64,000 bases of DNA, from contig NZ_SMLL01000007.1 in assembly GCF_004681965.1 (NCBI RefSeq), forward strand, positions 186,001-250,000, read 5' to 3'. Positions 40,690-48,753 of the stretch are shown one piece after another. Within the stretch, counting starts at the first letter, position 1. Each line of letters opens with the position of its first letter. A model generated the notes under the pieces. The model did no database searches and was not told the origin of the DNA. It worked only from the letters and a program-made list of their open reading frames with translations. This DNA comes from Ramlibacter rhizophilus. GTDB taxonomy: Bacteria > Pseudomonadota > Gammaproteobacteria > Burkholderiales > Burkholderiaceae_C. The translations under genes and the position numbers were made by a program.

Positions 40690-41592
40690 ATGAAAGCGAT
40701 CGATCTGAACGGCCAGGTGGCCGTCGTCACCGGCAGCGGCCGCGGCCTGGGACTGGCCTTCGCCCATGCGCTGGCCCGCGCGGGCGCGCGGGTGGTCGTC
40801 AACGACATCGACGCCGACACCGCGCAGGCGGCGGCGCAGGCCATCGTCGCCGAAGGCGGCGAGGCGGTCTGCGAAGTCGCCGCCGTCGGCAGCACCGACG
40901 CCGCCGAGCGCCTGGTCGCCCGCGCGGTGGACACCTGGGGCCGCCTGGACGTGATGTGCGCCAACGCCGGCATCCTGCGCGACAAGGTGCTGTGGAACAT
41001 GAGCGACGAGGACTTCGACGCCGTGATCCACACCCACCTGCGCGGCACCTTCACCTGCGCCCGCGCCGCGGTGCGGCAGATGCGCGCGCAGGGGCAGGGC
41101 GGCCGGCTGGTGCTGGTGGCCTCGCCGGCGGGCCAGCGCGGCAACTTCGGCCAGGGCAACTACGCGGCGGCCAAGGCGGGCATCGCGGCCATGGCGCGGA
41201 CCTGGGCGATGGAGTGCGCGAAAAGCGCCATCACCGTCAACGCGATGGTCCCGGTCGCCTGGACGCAGATGGTCGCCAGCATCCCGGCGCTGGCGCCGGT
41301 GGCCGAGGCCCTCGCGCGCGGCGAGCCCTTGCCGGCGGACGTGCGCCAGCGCCTGGGCATGGGAACGCCCGAGGACGTCGCACCCTTGCTGGTGTTCCTG
41401 GCCTCGCGGCAGGCGGTCGACGTCACCGGCCAGTGCATCGGCATCGGCGGCGACAAGCTGGCGCTGTGGTCGCATCCGCAGGAGGCGGCCGTGGCGTACC
41501 GCGAGGGCGGCTGGACGGCCGAGGCCATCGCCGCCCACTGGCGCGGCGCCGTGGGCCTGCATCCGCAGAGCATCGGCATGCCGCCGTTCTGA
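40690..41592 (+). CDS. Short-chain dehydrogenase/reductase
   Basis: This 300-residue classical SDR, probably NAD-dependent, has the cofactor motif TGSGRGLGLAFA near residue 17. DIDAD (about residues 38-42) suits NAD, and the catalytic set is Ser145, Tyr158 and Lys162 (NYAAAK). The C-terminal 45 residues are longer than usual, with EAAVAYREGGWTAEAIAAHW, as in the SDRs that resemble the dehydrogenase part of multifunctional beta-oxidation proteins. It starts nine bases after the hydratase stop and probably oxidises the 3-hydroxyacyl-CoA made by the hydratase. Confidence 0.88.
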   Translation: MKAIDLNGQVAVVTGSGRGLGLAFAHALARAGARVVVNDIDADTAQAAAQAIVAEGGEAVCEVAAVGSTDAAERLVARAVDTWGRLDVMCANAGILRDKVLWNMSDEDFDAVIHTHLRGTFTCARAAVRQMRAQGQGGRLVLVASPAGQRGNFGQGNYAAAKAGIAAMARTWAMECAKSAITVNAMVPVAWTQMVASIPALAPVAEALARGEPLPADVRQRLGMGTPEDVAPLLVFLASRQAVDVTGQCIGIGGDKLALWSHPQEAAVAYREGGWTAEAIAAHWRGAVGLHPQSIGMPPF

Positions 41593-41671
41593 AGCCGTGT
41601 AGGCGTCGGCTGACGCGCCGGTAGGCTGATGTCCGATAGTCGCGTCGGAGACAGTCGCTATCGTCTCATCC

Positions 41672-41899
41672 ATGAACAAGGAATCCGTCCCCCTGGCCCA
41701 GATGATCGGCGAAAGCTTTGTGGACCGCGCCGGCCAGCGCTGGTGGATCAAGGGCCGCCGTCCGCAGTCCAGCGACCAGTTCGTGGTCGAGGCGGAGGTC
41801 AAGGGCAGCTACCCCCGGGTGGACCTGTACGTGATGACGGAGCGCGAGTTCCAGGCCCGCGCGCGCAGCGAGAACCTGCGGCCCGATCGGCCGAGGTAA
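41672..41899 (+). CDS. Small conserved-looking protein of unknown function
   Basis: This 75-residue basic protein has a Trp-rich beta segment (GQRWWIKGRRP) and ends in an Arg-rich tail. There is no signal peptide or cysteine. Upstream, CGATAG (41634-41639) and CTATCG (41658-41663) form a spaced inverted repeat that may be an operator. It follows the SDR gene by 79 bp and precedes the Comamonadaceae-type repeats. No function is proposed. Confidence 0.55.
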   Translation: MNKESVPLAQMIGESFVDRAGQRWWIKGRRPQSSDQFVVEAEVKGSYPRVDLYVMTEREFQARARSENLRPDRPR

Positions 41900-41947
41900 A
41901 GGCTCCCCCCGAAGCGGCCTGCGGCCGCTCCCCCCTCAAGGGGGCGC

Positions 41948-42057
41948 CACCAGCGGCCCGGCAAAGCCGGTTCCGCGGTGGCCGCTGAAACAAGCCCGGT
42001 CTCCGGCCGCATGGGGGGCGGCACCAGCGGCCCGGCGAAGCCGGTTCCGCGGTGGCC
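41948..42057. repeat. Comamonadaceae-type GC-rich intergenic repeat, two direct copies
   Basis: Two 36-bp direct repeats (41948-41983 and 42022-42057) start CACCAGCGGCCCGGC and end CCGCGGTGGCC, with one mismatch between them. Each can fold, as CACC.. pairs with ..GGTG. They lie in the 188-bp gap between the small protein gene and a Bug receptor gene. A GC-rich hairpin at 41909-41945 (GAAGCGGCCTGCGGCCGCTC and a CCCCCCTC...GGGGGC pair) precedes them. I recognise this as a common intergenic motif in this family of bacteria. Confidence 0.75.
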
Positions 42058-42087
42058 CTGGACTAAGCACTTCGCTCGCGGGTGTCC

Positions 42088-43068
42088 TCAGTTCGCTGCC
42101 TGAAATCCCGTTTGCTTCACCAGGCGGGCCCAGCGGGCTGTTTCCTTGTTGATCGTCTCGGCGAAGGCCTGGCCGGATTCCTGGGGGACGTCGAAGCCCT
42201 GGGCCTGGAGTTTCTTCTGCAGTTCCGGGGCGGCCTGGGCCTTGAGGGTGGCCTGGGTGATGGCGTCCAGCACCGGCTTGGGCGTGGCGGCGGGGGCGGC
42301 CAGGCCGAACCAGACGGTGCTGCTCAGGTCCGCGTGGCCCAGCTCGGCGAGCGTGGGGACGTTCGGGAGGAAGGGGGAGCGCTGCGGCCCGGTCACCGCC
42401 AGGGCCTTGAGCTTGCCGGACTCCACGTGCTGCAGTGCGGCCTGCTGCTGCGTGAAGCCCAGTGGCACCTGGCCGCCGAGCAGGTCGGTGATCTGCGGTG
42501 CGGATCCCTTGTAGGGCACGTGCACCATGTCCAGCTTGAAGCGTTCGTTGAACTGGAAGCCCAGGAAGTGCGAGGGCGTGCCGGGGCTGAAGGAGGCGTA
42601 CGAGACGCTGCCCGGCTTGCCCTGCACCCACTTGACCAGCTCGGGCACGGTGTTCGCCGGCACGGACGGGTGGGCCACCAGCACCAGGGGGCTTTCGATG
42701 CCCTTGGCGATGGGAACGAAGTCGCTCTGCTTCCAGCGCAGGGCGGGGTAGGCCGAGGGGTTGATGGTGAACATGGCCTGCGTGGTGATCCACAGGGTGT
42801 GGCCATCCGGCGCGGACTTGAGCACGTGTTCGGCGCTGATGTTGCCGTTGGCGCCGGCCTTGTTGTCCACCAGGAAGGTGCCGCCGGTCTGCTTGGCGAG
42901 CTGGTCGGCCAGCGCGCGGGCGTAGGCATCGACCGAGCCACCGGGGGGCGTTCCGACCACCAGCGTCACCGGCTTGGCCGGCCAGGTCTGTGCAAAGGCG
43001 GGGGCGAAGGCGGCGACCGCCGCGAGAGCGGTCAGGCCGGCGGCGAACTGGCGGCGATGGACGGGCAT
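42088..43068 (-). CDS. Bug/TctC-family periplasmic solute receptor
   Basis: This 326-residue Bug receptor has a signal peptide (MPVHRRQFAAGLTALAAVAAFA, cleavage near AFA-Q at residue 26). WPAKPVTLVVGTPPGGSVD and NKAGANGNISAEHV replace the usual family motifs in a recognisable form. AGGAGA lies six bases upstream of its ATG. A MarR-family gene on the same strand lies 82 bp upstream and is a candidate regulator. The ligand is unknown, and no permease genes accompany it. Confidence 0.88.
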   Translation of the reverse strand: MPVHRRQFAAGLTALAAVAAFAPAFAQTWPAKPVTLVVGTPPGGSVDAYARALADQLAKQTGGTFLVDNKAGANGNISAEHVLKSAPDGHTLWITTQAMFTINPSAYPALRWKQSDFVPIAKGIESPLVLVAHPSVPANTVPELVKWVQGKPGSVSYASFSPGTPSHFLGFQFNERFKLDMVHVPYKGSAPQITDLLGGQVPLGFTQQQAALQHVESGKLKALAVTGPQRSPFLPNVPTLAELGHADLSSTVWFGLAAPAATPKPVLDAITQATLKAQAAPELQKKLQAQGFDVPQESGQAFAETINKETARWARLVKQTGFQAAN

Positions 43069-43150
43069 GCTTGTCTCCTGGGCGCCCGGCGGGCGCATGG
43101 CATGCCGGTCACTGTAGGCAGCCCGGATTGCTTCACCAAAACAAGTTTTC

Positions 43151-43648
43151 TCAGGGATTTCCCCGCCTCGGGGCGCCACCGGCGGCCGCGCGGCTGCGGT
43201 TGGCCTTGGGCAGCGCGAGGTCGGCGCGCCAGGAGCCCAGGTGGGCCTCCAGCTGGTCGAACAGCGCTTGGAAGTCCTGGCGCTGCTGCGGCGAGAACAC
43301 GCCCAGCAGGCGCTCGTCCAGCGCGAGCACGGTGGGGTGGAGCTCGTCGAAGATCGCGCGTCCGCGCTCGGTCAGGCGGATCTCCACGCGCCGGCGGTCG
43401 TTCGGACGCGGTGCGCGAACGACCAGCCCCTTTTCCGCCAGCACGGTGACCGCGCGCGAGGTGCGCGCCGGCTCGATGCGTGCGCGTTCGGCGAGCTGGG
43501 TGGACAGCATGGGCCCGCCGAGCCCCAGGGTGAGGATCAGGCGCCACTCGCGGCGGGTGATCCCGTGGCGGCCTTCGCACAGGCGCACCAGGGGTTGTCC
43601 GGCCAAGGCGGCCATGCGGTGCAGCCTGAAGAGGAAGAGGTCGTTCAT
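43151..43648 (-). CDS. MarR-family regulator
   Basis: This 165-residue winged-helix repressor has RREWRLILTLGLGGPMLSTQLAERARIEPARTSRAVTVLAEKGLV as its helix-turn-helix (about residues 33-77), followed by PNDRRRVEIRLTERG, the wing of MarR proteins. The Arg/Ala-rich tail is probably disordered. The start at 43648 is chosen because the conserved fold begins there. It is divergent from the EamA transporter gene across 78 bp and codirectional with the Bug gene, and it may control either. Confidence 0.86.
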   Translation of the reverse strand: MNDLFLFRLHRMAALAGQPLVRLCEGRHGITRREWRLILTLGLGGPMLSTQLAERARIEPARTSRAVTVLAEKGLVVRAPRPNDRRRVEIRLTERGRAIFDELHPTVLALDERLLGVFSPQQRQDFQALFDQLEAHLGSWRADLALPKANRSRAAAGGAPRRGNP

Positions 43649-43726
43649 GGAAGGGCCGGTCGGTTGGGAAATTCTAGTGAGCGCACCCGTGCGGGCCTCG
43701 TCGCATCCGGGCGGCAGAATCGGCCC

Positions 43727-44671
43727 ATGACCTCTTCCGAGCCACTGCGGCCCATCGACCTGCTGGCCATCGCCGCCGTGGTGCTGATCTGGGGCTTGAA
43801 CTTCGTGGTCATGAAGTTCGGCCTGCAGTACTTCACGCCCTTCCAGCTCGGCGCCGGGCGCTTCGCCTTCGCCTGCCTGCCGCTGCTGCTGTTCATCCGG
43901 CCGCCGGCGGTGCGCGCGCGCTGGCTGATCGCCTTCGGGCTGACGCAGGGCGTGGGCCAGTTCGGCGCCCTGTTCCTGGCCCTGCAGGTGGGCATGACGG
44001 CCGCGCTCGCCTCGGTGCTGATGCAGACCCAGGTCTTCTTCACGGCCCTGTTCGGCGTGCTGCTGCTGCGCGAGCGCATCGGCGGGCCGCTGAAGGCGGG
44101 AATGGCCTTCGCTGCGGTGGGCCTGTCCTGCTTCGCCGCCCAGATCCTGATGGCGCAGGGCGCGGGCGCGGTGACGGCCTGGGGCCTGGCGCTGAACCTG
44201 CTGGCGGCGGCCTTGTGGGCCGCTTCGAACATCCTGGTGCGCCAGGCCCAGCGCGAGGCCGTTCACTTCGATCCCCTGGCTTTCGTGGTCTGGGGCAGCG
44301 CCGTCGCGCCGCTGCCCTTCCTGGCCTTGAGCCTGCTGGTCGATCCGCCGGGCGCCCGGGCGAACTGGGTCGCCGCACCGTGGGCGGCGTGGGCCGCACT
44401 GGCGGTGCTCGGCTGGCTGGCCACCACCCTGGCCTATGGCGCCTGGGCGGCGCTGCTGCGGCGCTACCCGGCCAGCCGCGTGGCGCCCTTCAGCCTGGCC
44501 GTGCCGCTGGTGGGCCTGTCGGCCGGGGTCCTGCTCCTGGGGGAGCAGGTCACGGCCCTGCAGTGGATCGGGGCGGCTTTCGTCCTGGGGGCCTTGCTCT
44601 CGGTGCTCTTCGGCGCCAGGCTGGGCGCCCTGGTCGCGGACCCGGCGCGGGCCCGCCGGTGGGGCGAGTGA
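43727..44671 (+). CDS. EamA/RhaT-family drug/metabolite exporter
   Basis: This 314-residue inner-membrane protein has ten predicted transmembrane helices in two EamA repeats. The first runs from IDLLAIAAVVLIWGLNFVVMK and the second from GLALNLLAAALWAASNILV. This group includes amino-acid metabolite and O-acetylserine/cysteine exporters (EamA); the exported solute here is unknown. The divergent MarR gene may regulate it. It converges with the cytochrome b561 gene, with seven bases between the stops. Confidence 0.87.
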   Translation: MTSSEPLRPIDLLAIAAVVLIWGLNFVVMKFGLQYFTPFQLGAGRFAFACLPLLLFIRPPAVRARWLIAFGLTQGVGQFGALFLALQVGMTAALASVLMQTQVFFTALFGVLLLRERIGGPLKAGMAFAAVGLSCFAAQILMAQGAGAVTAWGLALNLLAAALWAASNILVRQAQREAVHFDPLAFVVWGSAVAPLPFLALSLLVDPPGARANWVAAPWAAWAALAVLGWLATTLAYGAWAALLRRYPASRVAPFSLAVPLVGLSAGVLLLGEQVTALQWIGAAFVLGALLSVLFGARLGALVADPARARRWGE

Positions 44672-44678
44672 TGCGCGC

Positions 44679-45344
44679 TCAGTGCCCCAGGCTCACGAGC
44701 CACGCCACCGCGCCGCCACAGGCGCCCAGCAGCAGCGCGGCCAGCGTGCGCGTGGCCGCGTCGTCGCGGGAGGCCGGCACGGGCGTGGCGACCGGCTTGT
44801 CGCCGGTGAGCATGGGCCGCACCAGCGTCTGCTTCCTGCCCAGCGTGTAGAAGAGGATGGCCGCCAGGTGCAGCGCCACCAGGCCCACCACCAGCCACTG
44901 CCCCACGTTCTTGTGCCAGGAGGTCGCGGCCAGGCCCTGGGCCGACGCCACGAAGCGGTTCAGGGGACCGGTGAAGGCGATCTCGTCGTCACCGACGAGG
45001 CCCGTCGCCACCTGCGCCAGCAGCGCGATCACCATGGCCAGGATGGCGAGGGCGCCCAGCGGGTTGTGGCCGACCAGGTGGTCGGGGTGCCGCTGGCCGC
45101 GCAGGTAGGCCAGCACGGTGCGCGGCGAGCGCACGAAAGCGGAAAAGCGCGACCAGCGCCCGCCGACGAAGCCCCACAGCAGGCGGAACAGCAGCAGCGA
45201 GAGCACGGCATAGCCGAAGCGCGCATGCCACAGCATGGCCGCGCCGCCCTGGTAGCCGGTGATGAAGAGGCCCGCCAGGCACGCCACCAGGGCCCAATGG
45301 AACACGCGCGTGGGCAGGTCCCAGACGCGAACGAGCTGGCTCAT
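44679..45344 (-). CDS. Cytochrome b561-family membrane protein
   Basis: This 221-residue integral membrane b-type cytochrome starts RVWDLPTRVFHWALV, the first helix with a haem-ligating His. Further conserved His residues are in WHARFGYAVLSLLLFRLLWG, in SWHKNVGQWLVVG and in ALHLAAILFY. About five helices are predicted. It transfers electrons between the quinone pool and a periplasmic partner. The cytochrome c'-type gene 64 bp upstream on the same strand is the likely partner, a pairing common in this order. Confidence 0.88.
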   Translation of the reverse strand: MSQLVRVWDLPTRVFHWALVACLAGLFITGYQGGAAMLWHARFGYAVLSLLLFRLLWGFVGGRWSRFSAFVRSPRTVLAYLRGQRHPDHLVGHNPLGALAILAMVIALLAQVATGLVGDDEIAFTGPLNRFVASAQGLAATSWHKNVGQWLVVGLVALHLAAILFYTLGRKQTLVRPMLTGDKPVATPVPASRDDAATRTLAALLLGACGGAVAWLVSLGH

Positions 45345-45408
45345 GGCAGGTGCGGGGGCTTGGGAAGGAGGACGCCCGCCGGCCCGTGCGGGCCGGCGGC
45401 GCGGTGCA

Positions 45409-45864
45409 TCAGTCGCGACGGAAGTTGTCGTGGCAGGCCTTGCAGGTGCCGGCCGTGGCCGTGAACGCGGCCTTGAGGTTGTCCAGGTTGTTGGTCTTGG
45501 CGGCGGCCAGCAGCTTCTGGGTTTCGCCGACCAGCTTTTCGTTGTGCTCGCGGAACTTGGCCTGCTCGGTCCAGATTTCCGGCTTGGCGCGGGTGGGGGA
45601 CACCTTGTCGTAGCCGGGACCGAAGCCCACCCAGGGCAGGCGGGCCATCTCGGCCACCACCTCGGCGTTCTCCACCGCCACCTTGGCGTCGTAGGGCACG
45701 CGGCCATTGGCCATGGCGCCGATGCGACCGAAGTGCTGGCCCATGATGAAGAGGGCGCTCTGGCGGTACTTGAGCGCGTCTTCGGGCTTGGCGAACTGGG
45801 CGGCAGCGGGGCTGCAAAGGGCGATGGCCGAGGCGGCCAGGGTGAGGGAGGCGGCGAGCTTCAT
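45409..45864 (-). CDS. Periplasmic cytochrome c' family protein
   Basis: This 151-residue exported cytochrome has a signal peptide (MKLAASLTLAASAIALCSPA, cleavage near AAA-Q at residue 23). A four-helix-bundle pattern follows, with RQSALFIMGQHFGRIGAMANG in helix 1. A single haem-binding CKACH lies six residues from the C-terminus (Cys141, Cys144, His145). Class II cytochromes c bind NO or shuttle electrons. It lies 64 bp upstream of the b561 gene and is probably its redox partner. Confidence 0.92.
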   Translation of the reverse strand: MKLAASLTLAASAIALCSPAAAQFAKPEDALKYRQSALFIMGQHFGRIGAMANGRVPYDAKVAVENAEVVAEMARLPWVGFGPGYDKVSPTRAKPEIWTEQAKFREHNEKLVGETQKLLAAAKTNNLDNLKAAFTATAGTCKACHDNFRRD

Positions 45865-45996
45865 GAACACGGTGCTCCAGGGATGGTTGCGTTCCGGCCC
45901 GGGATCCGGGCCGGCGACGATTCTGTCAGAGCCGGGAATTTTTCGCCCAGGCCCCGGCATGCCGGCGTGGCGCCGGGGCGGCAGAATGCGGCGGCC

Positions 45997-46434
45997 ATGG
46001 CCAAGAGCGTTTCCTGCGGTGTTCTCCTGCTGAACGAGCACGGCCAGGTACTGCTCGCCCATGCGAGCGGCCTGCGGCACTGGGACATTCCCAAGGGGCT
46101 GCCGGACCCCGGCGAATCGCCGCGGGAGGCGGCCCTGCGCGAGCTGCGCGAGGAGACCGGCGTCGCGCTGCACCCCGAGGCGCTGCGCGAGCTGGGCCTG
46201 TTCGCCTACCGGCCGGTGAAGGACCTGCATCTCTTCACGGCGCAGGTCGATGCGTCCTCCGCGGCCGCCGAGCACTGCCGCTGCACCAGCTTCTTCACCG
46301 ACCGCTTCGGCCGCCAGCGGCCCGAGGTGGACGCCTTCCGCTGGGCCGCGCCCGAAGCGCTGCCGTCGCTGTGCACGCCCCGCATGGCTGGCGTGCTGGC
46401 GCAGGCACTTGCGCGACTGGATGCGAGGCCTTAG
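45997..46434 (+). CDS. NUDIX hydrolase
   Basis: This 145-residue protein has a complete Nudix box at 34-56 (GLPDPGESPREAALRELREETGV, following GX5EX7REUXEEXGU). It hydrolyses a nucleoside diphosphate linked to another group. The short phrase HWDIPKG before the box is like that of the diadenosine polyphosphate/RppH-like hydrolases, but the substrate cannot be assigned. It is divergent from the cytochrome c' gene. Its stop overlaps the stop of the convergent siderophore-interacting protein gene by three to four bases. Confidence 0.9.
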   Translation: MAKSVSCGVLLLNEHGQVLLAHASGLRHWDIPKGLPDPGESPREAALRELREETGVALHPEALRELGLFAYRPVKDLHLFTAQVDASSAAAEHCRCTSFFTDRFGRQRPEVDAFRWAAPEALPSLCTPRMAGVLAQALARLDARP

Positions 46435-47171
46435 TCCGCCAGTTCCTCGTGGAACTCGGCCGCGCCGCGCTTCCAGTAGGCGGCGATGCGCGAGGCGGTG
46501 CGGGGATGCCCCTTGTCCACCAGCAGGAGCTTGCGCAGCGCGGCCATGTCGGCGGCCTCGCCTGCGCACCAGATGAAGCCGTCGCCGGGCGGCAGCACCA
46601 CGGCCTCCAAGGCCGCGTACTGCGCCGCCGCGTCATCCGTCCATTCCAGGCAGAGCGAGGCCGCGCTGGCCAGCGGCCGGCGATCCGCCGCATCCACCTG
46701 AAGCAGCACCATGGCCCGCGAGCCGGCGGGCAGCTCCTCCAGGCGGCGGTGGATGGCCGGCAGCGCGCTGGCGTCGCCGGCGAGCAGGTGCCAGTCGTAG
46801 TCCAGCGGCACCAGCATGGAGCCGCGCGGGCCGGCGACGGTCACGCGCTGGCCGGGGGCGGCCTGCCGGGCCCAGTCGCTGGCGGGGCCCTGTTCGTGCA
46901 GCGCGAACTCGATCACGAGCTCGCGCCGCCCGGGGTCGAAGCGGCGCGGCGTGAAGTCGCGGCGCACCGGGTCGGCGCCGCCCGGCGGCGTGAACATGAA
47001 CTTGAGGTGGTCGTCGAAGCCGGGGGAATGGAAGCCGTCCAGCGCCTCGCCCCCGAGGGTGATGGCGGCGAAGCCGGGGCTGGGCTGCTCGGCGCGGACG
47101 ACCTCGAGCTCCCGGCGGCGAAGTTCGTGGCGCACACGCTGGATGCGACGGGCGGGCAAAGTGTCTTGCAT
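46431..47171 (-). CDS. Siderophore-interacting (ferric-chelate reductase) protein
   Basis: This protein of about 246 residues belongs to the SIP/ViuB flavoprotein family, which reduces ferric siderophores in the cytoplasm. The FAD-binding barrel has SPGFDDHLKFMFTPPGG and RRFDPGRRELVIEFALHEQGPASDWA, and the typical GPRGSMLVPLDYDWHLLAGDASALPAI follows. The C-terminus ends in AYWKRGAAEFHEELAD. The ATG at 47171 is chosen; an ATG at 47204 would overlap the start of the divergent MarR gene. It is likely controlled by that regulator. Confidence 0.9.
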   Translation of the reverse strand: MQDTLPARRIQRVRHELRRRELEVVRAEQPSPGFAAITLGGEALDGFHSPGFDDHLKFMFTPPGGADPVRRDFTPRRFDPGRRELVIEFALHEQGPASDWARQAAPGQRVTVAGPRGSMLVPLDYDWHLLAGDASALPAIHRRLEELPAGSRAMVLLQVDAADRRPLASAASLCLEWTDDAAAQYAALEAVVLPPGDGFIWCAGEAADMAALRKLLLVDKGHPRTASRIAAYWKRGAAEFHEELAD

Positions 47172-47183
47172 GGCGGGCAATTG

Positions 47184-47227
47184 GTTGATACTGTCATCGA
47201 TCATGCGCAAATCAGTTGATACGGTCA
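47184..47227. promoter_or_regulatory. Candidate MarR operator: two 13-bp direct repeats
   Basis: GTTGATACTGTCA (47184-47196) and GTTGATACGGTCA (47215-47227) differ at one position and are 31 bp apart, about three helical turns. Each contains a TTGA...TCA inverted core. They sit at the junction between the SIP gene and the divergent MarR gene. The second copy overlaps the first codons of the MarR reading frame. Confidence 0.6.
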
Positions 47228-47661
47228 ACCACATCGGGGTCAAGACCCCCGGCGACGTGCTGGAATCCGTGCACCAGCTCATGCACCTGGTGCGTGCGCA
47301 CCGGCAACGCGAGGCGGGCGGCCTCGGGCACATGGAAGGCAAGGTGCTCGCCTACTTCGCGCGGCACCCCGGCAGCACGCAACGCGACCTGGCCGCCCAG
47401 ATGCAGCGCGACAAGGGGCAGCTCGCCCGGCTGGTGGCGGGCCTGCGCGAGCGCGGCCTGCTGGAGGCCTCGCCCGACCCCGGGGACCGGCGCAGCGTGC
47501 TGCTCGCGCCCAGCGACGAGGGCAGGCGCCTGCTGCAGTCCCTGCGCCGCCACGCCGGGCGGCTCTCGGCCGCGGCGGTCCGAGGCCTCGGCGCCGACGA
47601 GCAGGAAACCCTGCTGGCGCTGCTCGCGCGGGTGCGCGCCAACCTCGAAGCGGCGGACTGA
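47203..47661 (+). CDS. MarR-family regulator divergent from the SIP gene
   Basis: This 152-residue winged-helix regulator has STQRDLAAQMQRDKGQLARLVAGLRERGLLEASPDPGDRRSVLLAPSDEG as its DNA-binding helix-turn-helix and wing (about residues 60-110). The ATG at 47203 overlaps a possible divergent start codon of the SIP gene. Direct repeats at 47184-47227 are the likely operator, so autoregulation and control of the siderophore-interacting protein are inferred. A PadR-family regulator is the more common neighbour of this SIP type. Confidence 0.82.
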   Translation: MRKSVDTVNHIGVKTPGDVLESVHQLMHLVRAHRQREAGGLGHMEGKVLAYFARHPGSTQRDLAAQMQRDKGQLARLVAGLRERGLLEASPDPGDRRSVLLAPSDEGRRLLQSLRRHAGRLSAAAVRGLGADEQETLLALLARVRANLEAAD

Positions 47662-47710
47662 TCAGGCATCCGCTGCCGGGAAGGGTATTCCCGACAAACC
47701 AGCCGACGGA

Positions 47711-47740
47711 TTGCGGAACATTCGATTCGCGACGTAATAT
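47711..47740 (+). promoter_or_regulatory. Candidate promoter of the Bug-amidohydrolase pair
   Basis: TTGCGG (47711-47716) and TAATAT (47735-47740) are 18 bp apart in an AT-richer patch 42 bp upstream of the Bug gene start. It is the only plausible promoter-like stretch in this 120-bp gap. Confidence 0.4.
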
Positions 47741-47781
47741 CGATTTTCCAGCCTGCAGACCCCTTTCGTAAGGACCCCGTC

Positions 47782-48753
47782 ATGCCAGACCTGCACCGCT
47801 CCCGCCGGGCGCTCGTGCGCCTTGCCGCCGCCCTGCCCATCGCCCTGTGCGCCTGGGGCGCCGCCGCGCAGTCCTCGTTCCCCAGCCAGCCGATCCGTTT
47901 CATCGTCCCCTATGCGGCCGGCGGCCCCGCCGATGCCATTGCCCGCTCGCTGCAGCCCAAGCTGCAGGAGAACCTGGGCCAGCCGGTCATCATCGAGAAC
48001 AAGCCGGGCGGCTACAGCAACATCGGGCACGAGATGGTGTCCAAGGCCACGCCCGACGGCCACACCATCGTCTACGTGGTGCCCAACGTGGTCACCAACC
48101 CGCTCCTGTACAACAACATGGTCGACCCGGTGAAGGACCTCGCCCCGGTGTCGCAGCTCACCTCGCAGGCCTACCTCATGGTCGCCCGGCCGGACTTCCC
48201 GGCCAAGACCCTGCCGCAGATCATCGAGCGGGCGAAGAAGCAGGGCGTGAACTGCGCCTCCGGCGGCGGCCTGCCAGCCTTCGGCTGCATGTGGCTGAAG
48301 TCGCATACCAAGGCGGACTTCACGCACATCCAGTTCAAGGGCAACGCCCCGGCCATGAACAACCTGCTGGGCGGCCAGGTGGACCTGCTCATCGACCTGT
48401 ACAACACGGCCCTGCCGCAGGTGAAGGCGGGCAAGGTGCAGCCCATCGCGATCACCGCCAGCAAGCGCGGCATGCCGCTGCCGGACCTGCCCGTCATCAA
48501 CGAGACCATTCCGGGCTTCGTGCTCGAAGGCTGGCACGGCGTGATGGCCCCGCCCGGAACGCCGGCCCCGGTGCTCGACCGCCTGAGCCAGGCCTTCCGC
48601 GCCGCGCTCAAGGACCCGGCCGTGGCCGAGCGCCTGAACGCCAGCTTCATCGAGCCTTCGCCCAGCACGCCGGCCGAGTTCGGCAAGGTCATCAAGGACG
48701 ACTGGGCCAAGTACTCGCGCATCACCCGCGAGGCCGGGATCAAGCCCGAGTGA
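47782..48753 (+). CDS. Bug/TctC-family periplasmic solute receptor linked to an amidohydrolase
   Basis: This 323-residue Bug receptor has a signal peptide (MPDLHRSRRALVRLAAALPI, cleavage near AAA-Q at about residue 30). The motifs PIRFIVPYAAGGPADAIA, ENKPGGYSNIGHEMV and QFKGNAPAMNNLLGGQVD are present. Its stop overlaps the GTG start of a YtcJ-like amidohydrolase by four bases, so receptor and enzyme are produced together and probably act on the same compound. An AAGGA lies 12 bases before the ATG. Confidence 0.9.
   Translation: MPDLHRSRRALVRLAAALPIALCAWGAAAQSSFPSQPIRFIVPYAAGGPADAIARSLQPKLQENLGQPVIIENKPGGYSNIGHEMVSKATPDGHTIVYVVPNVVTNPLLYNNMVDPVKDLAPVSQLTSQAYLMVARPDFPAKTLPQIIERAKKQGVNCASGGGLPAFGCMWLKSHTKADFTHIQFKGNAPAMNNLLGGQVDLLIDLYNTALPQVKAGKVQPIAITASKRGMPLPDLPVINETIPGFVLEGWHGVMAPPGTPAPVLDRLSQAFRAALKDPAVAERLNASFIEPSPSTPAEFGKVIKDDWAKYSRITREAGIKPE

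Noticed and set aside
41634-41663. CGATAG...CTATCG inverted repeat as a firm operator
   Set aside because: The 18-bp spacing and single occurrence give too little support; it is mentioned only under the adjacent small gene.
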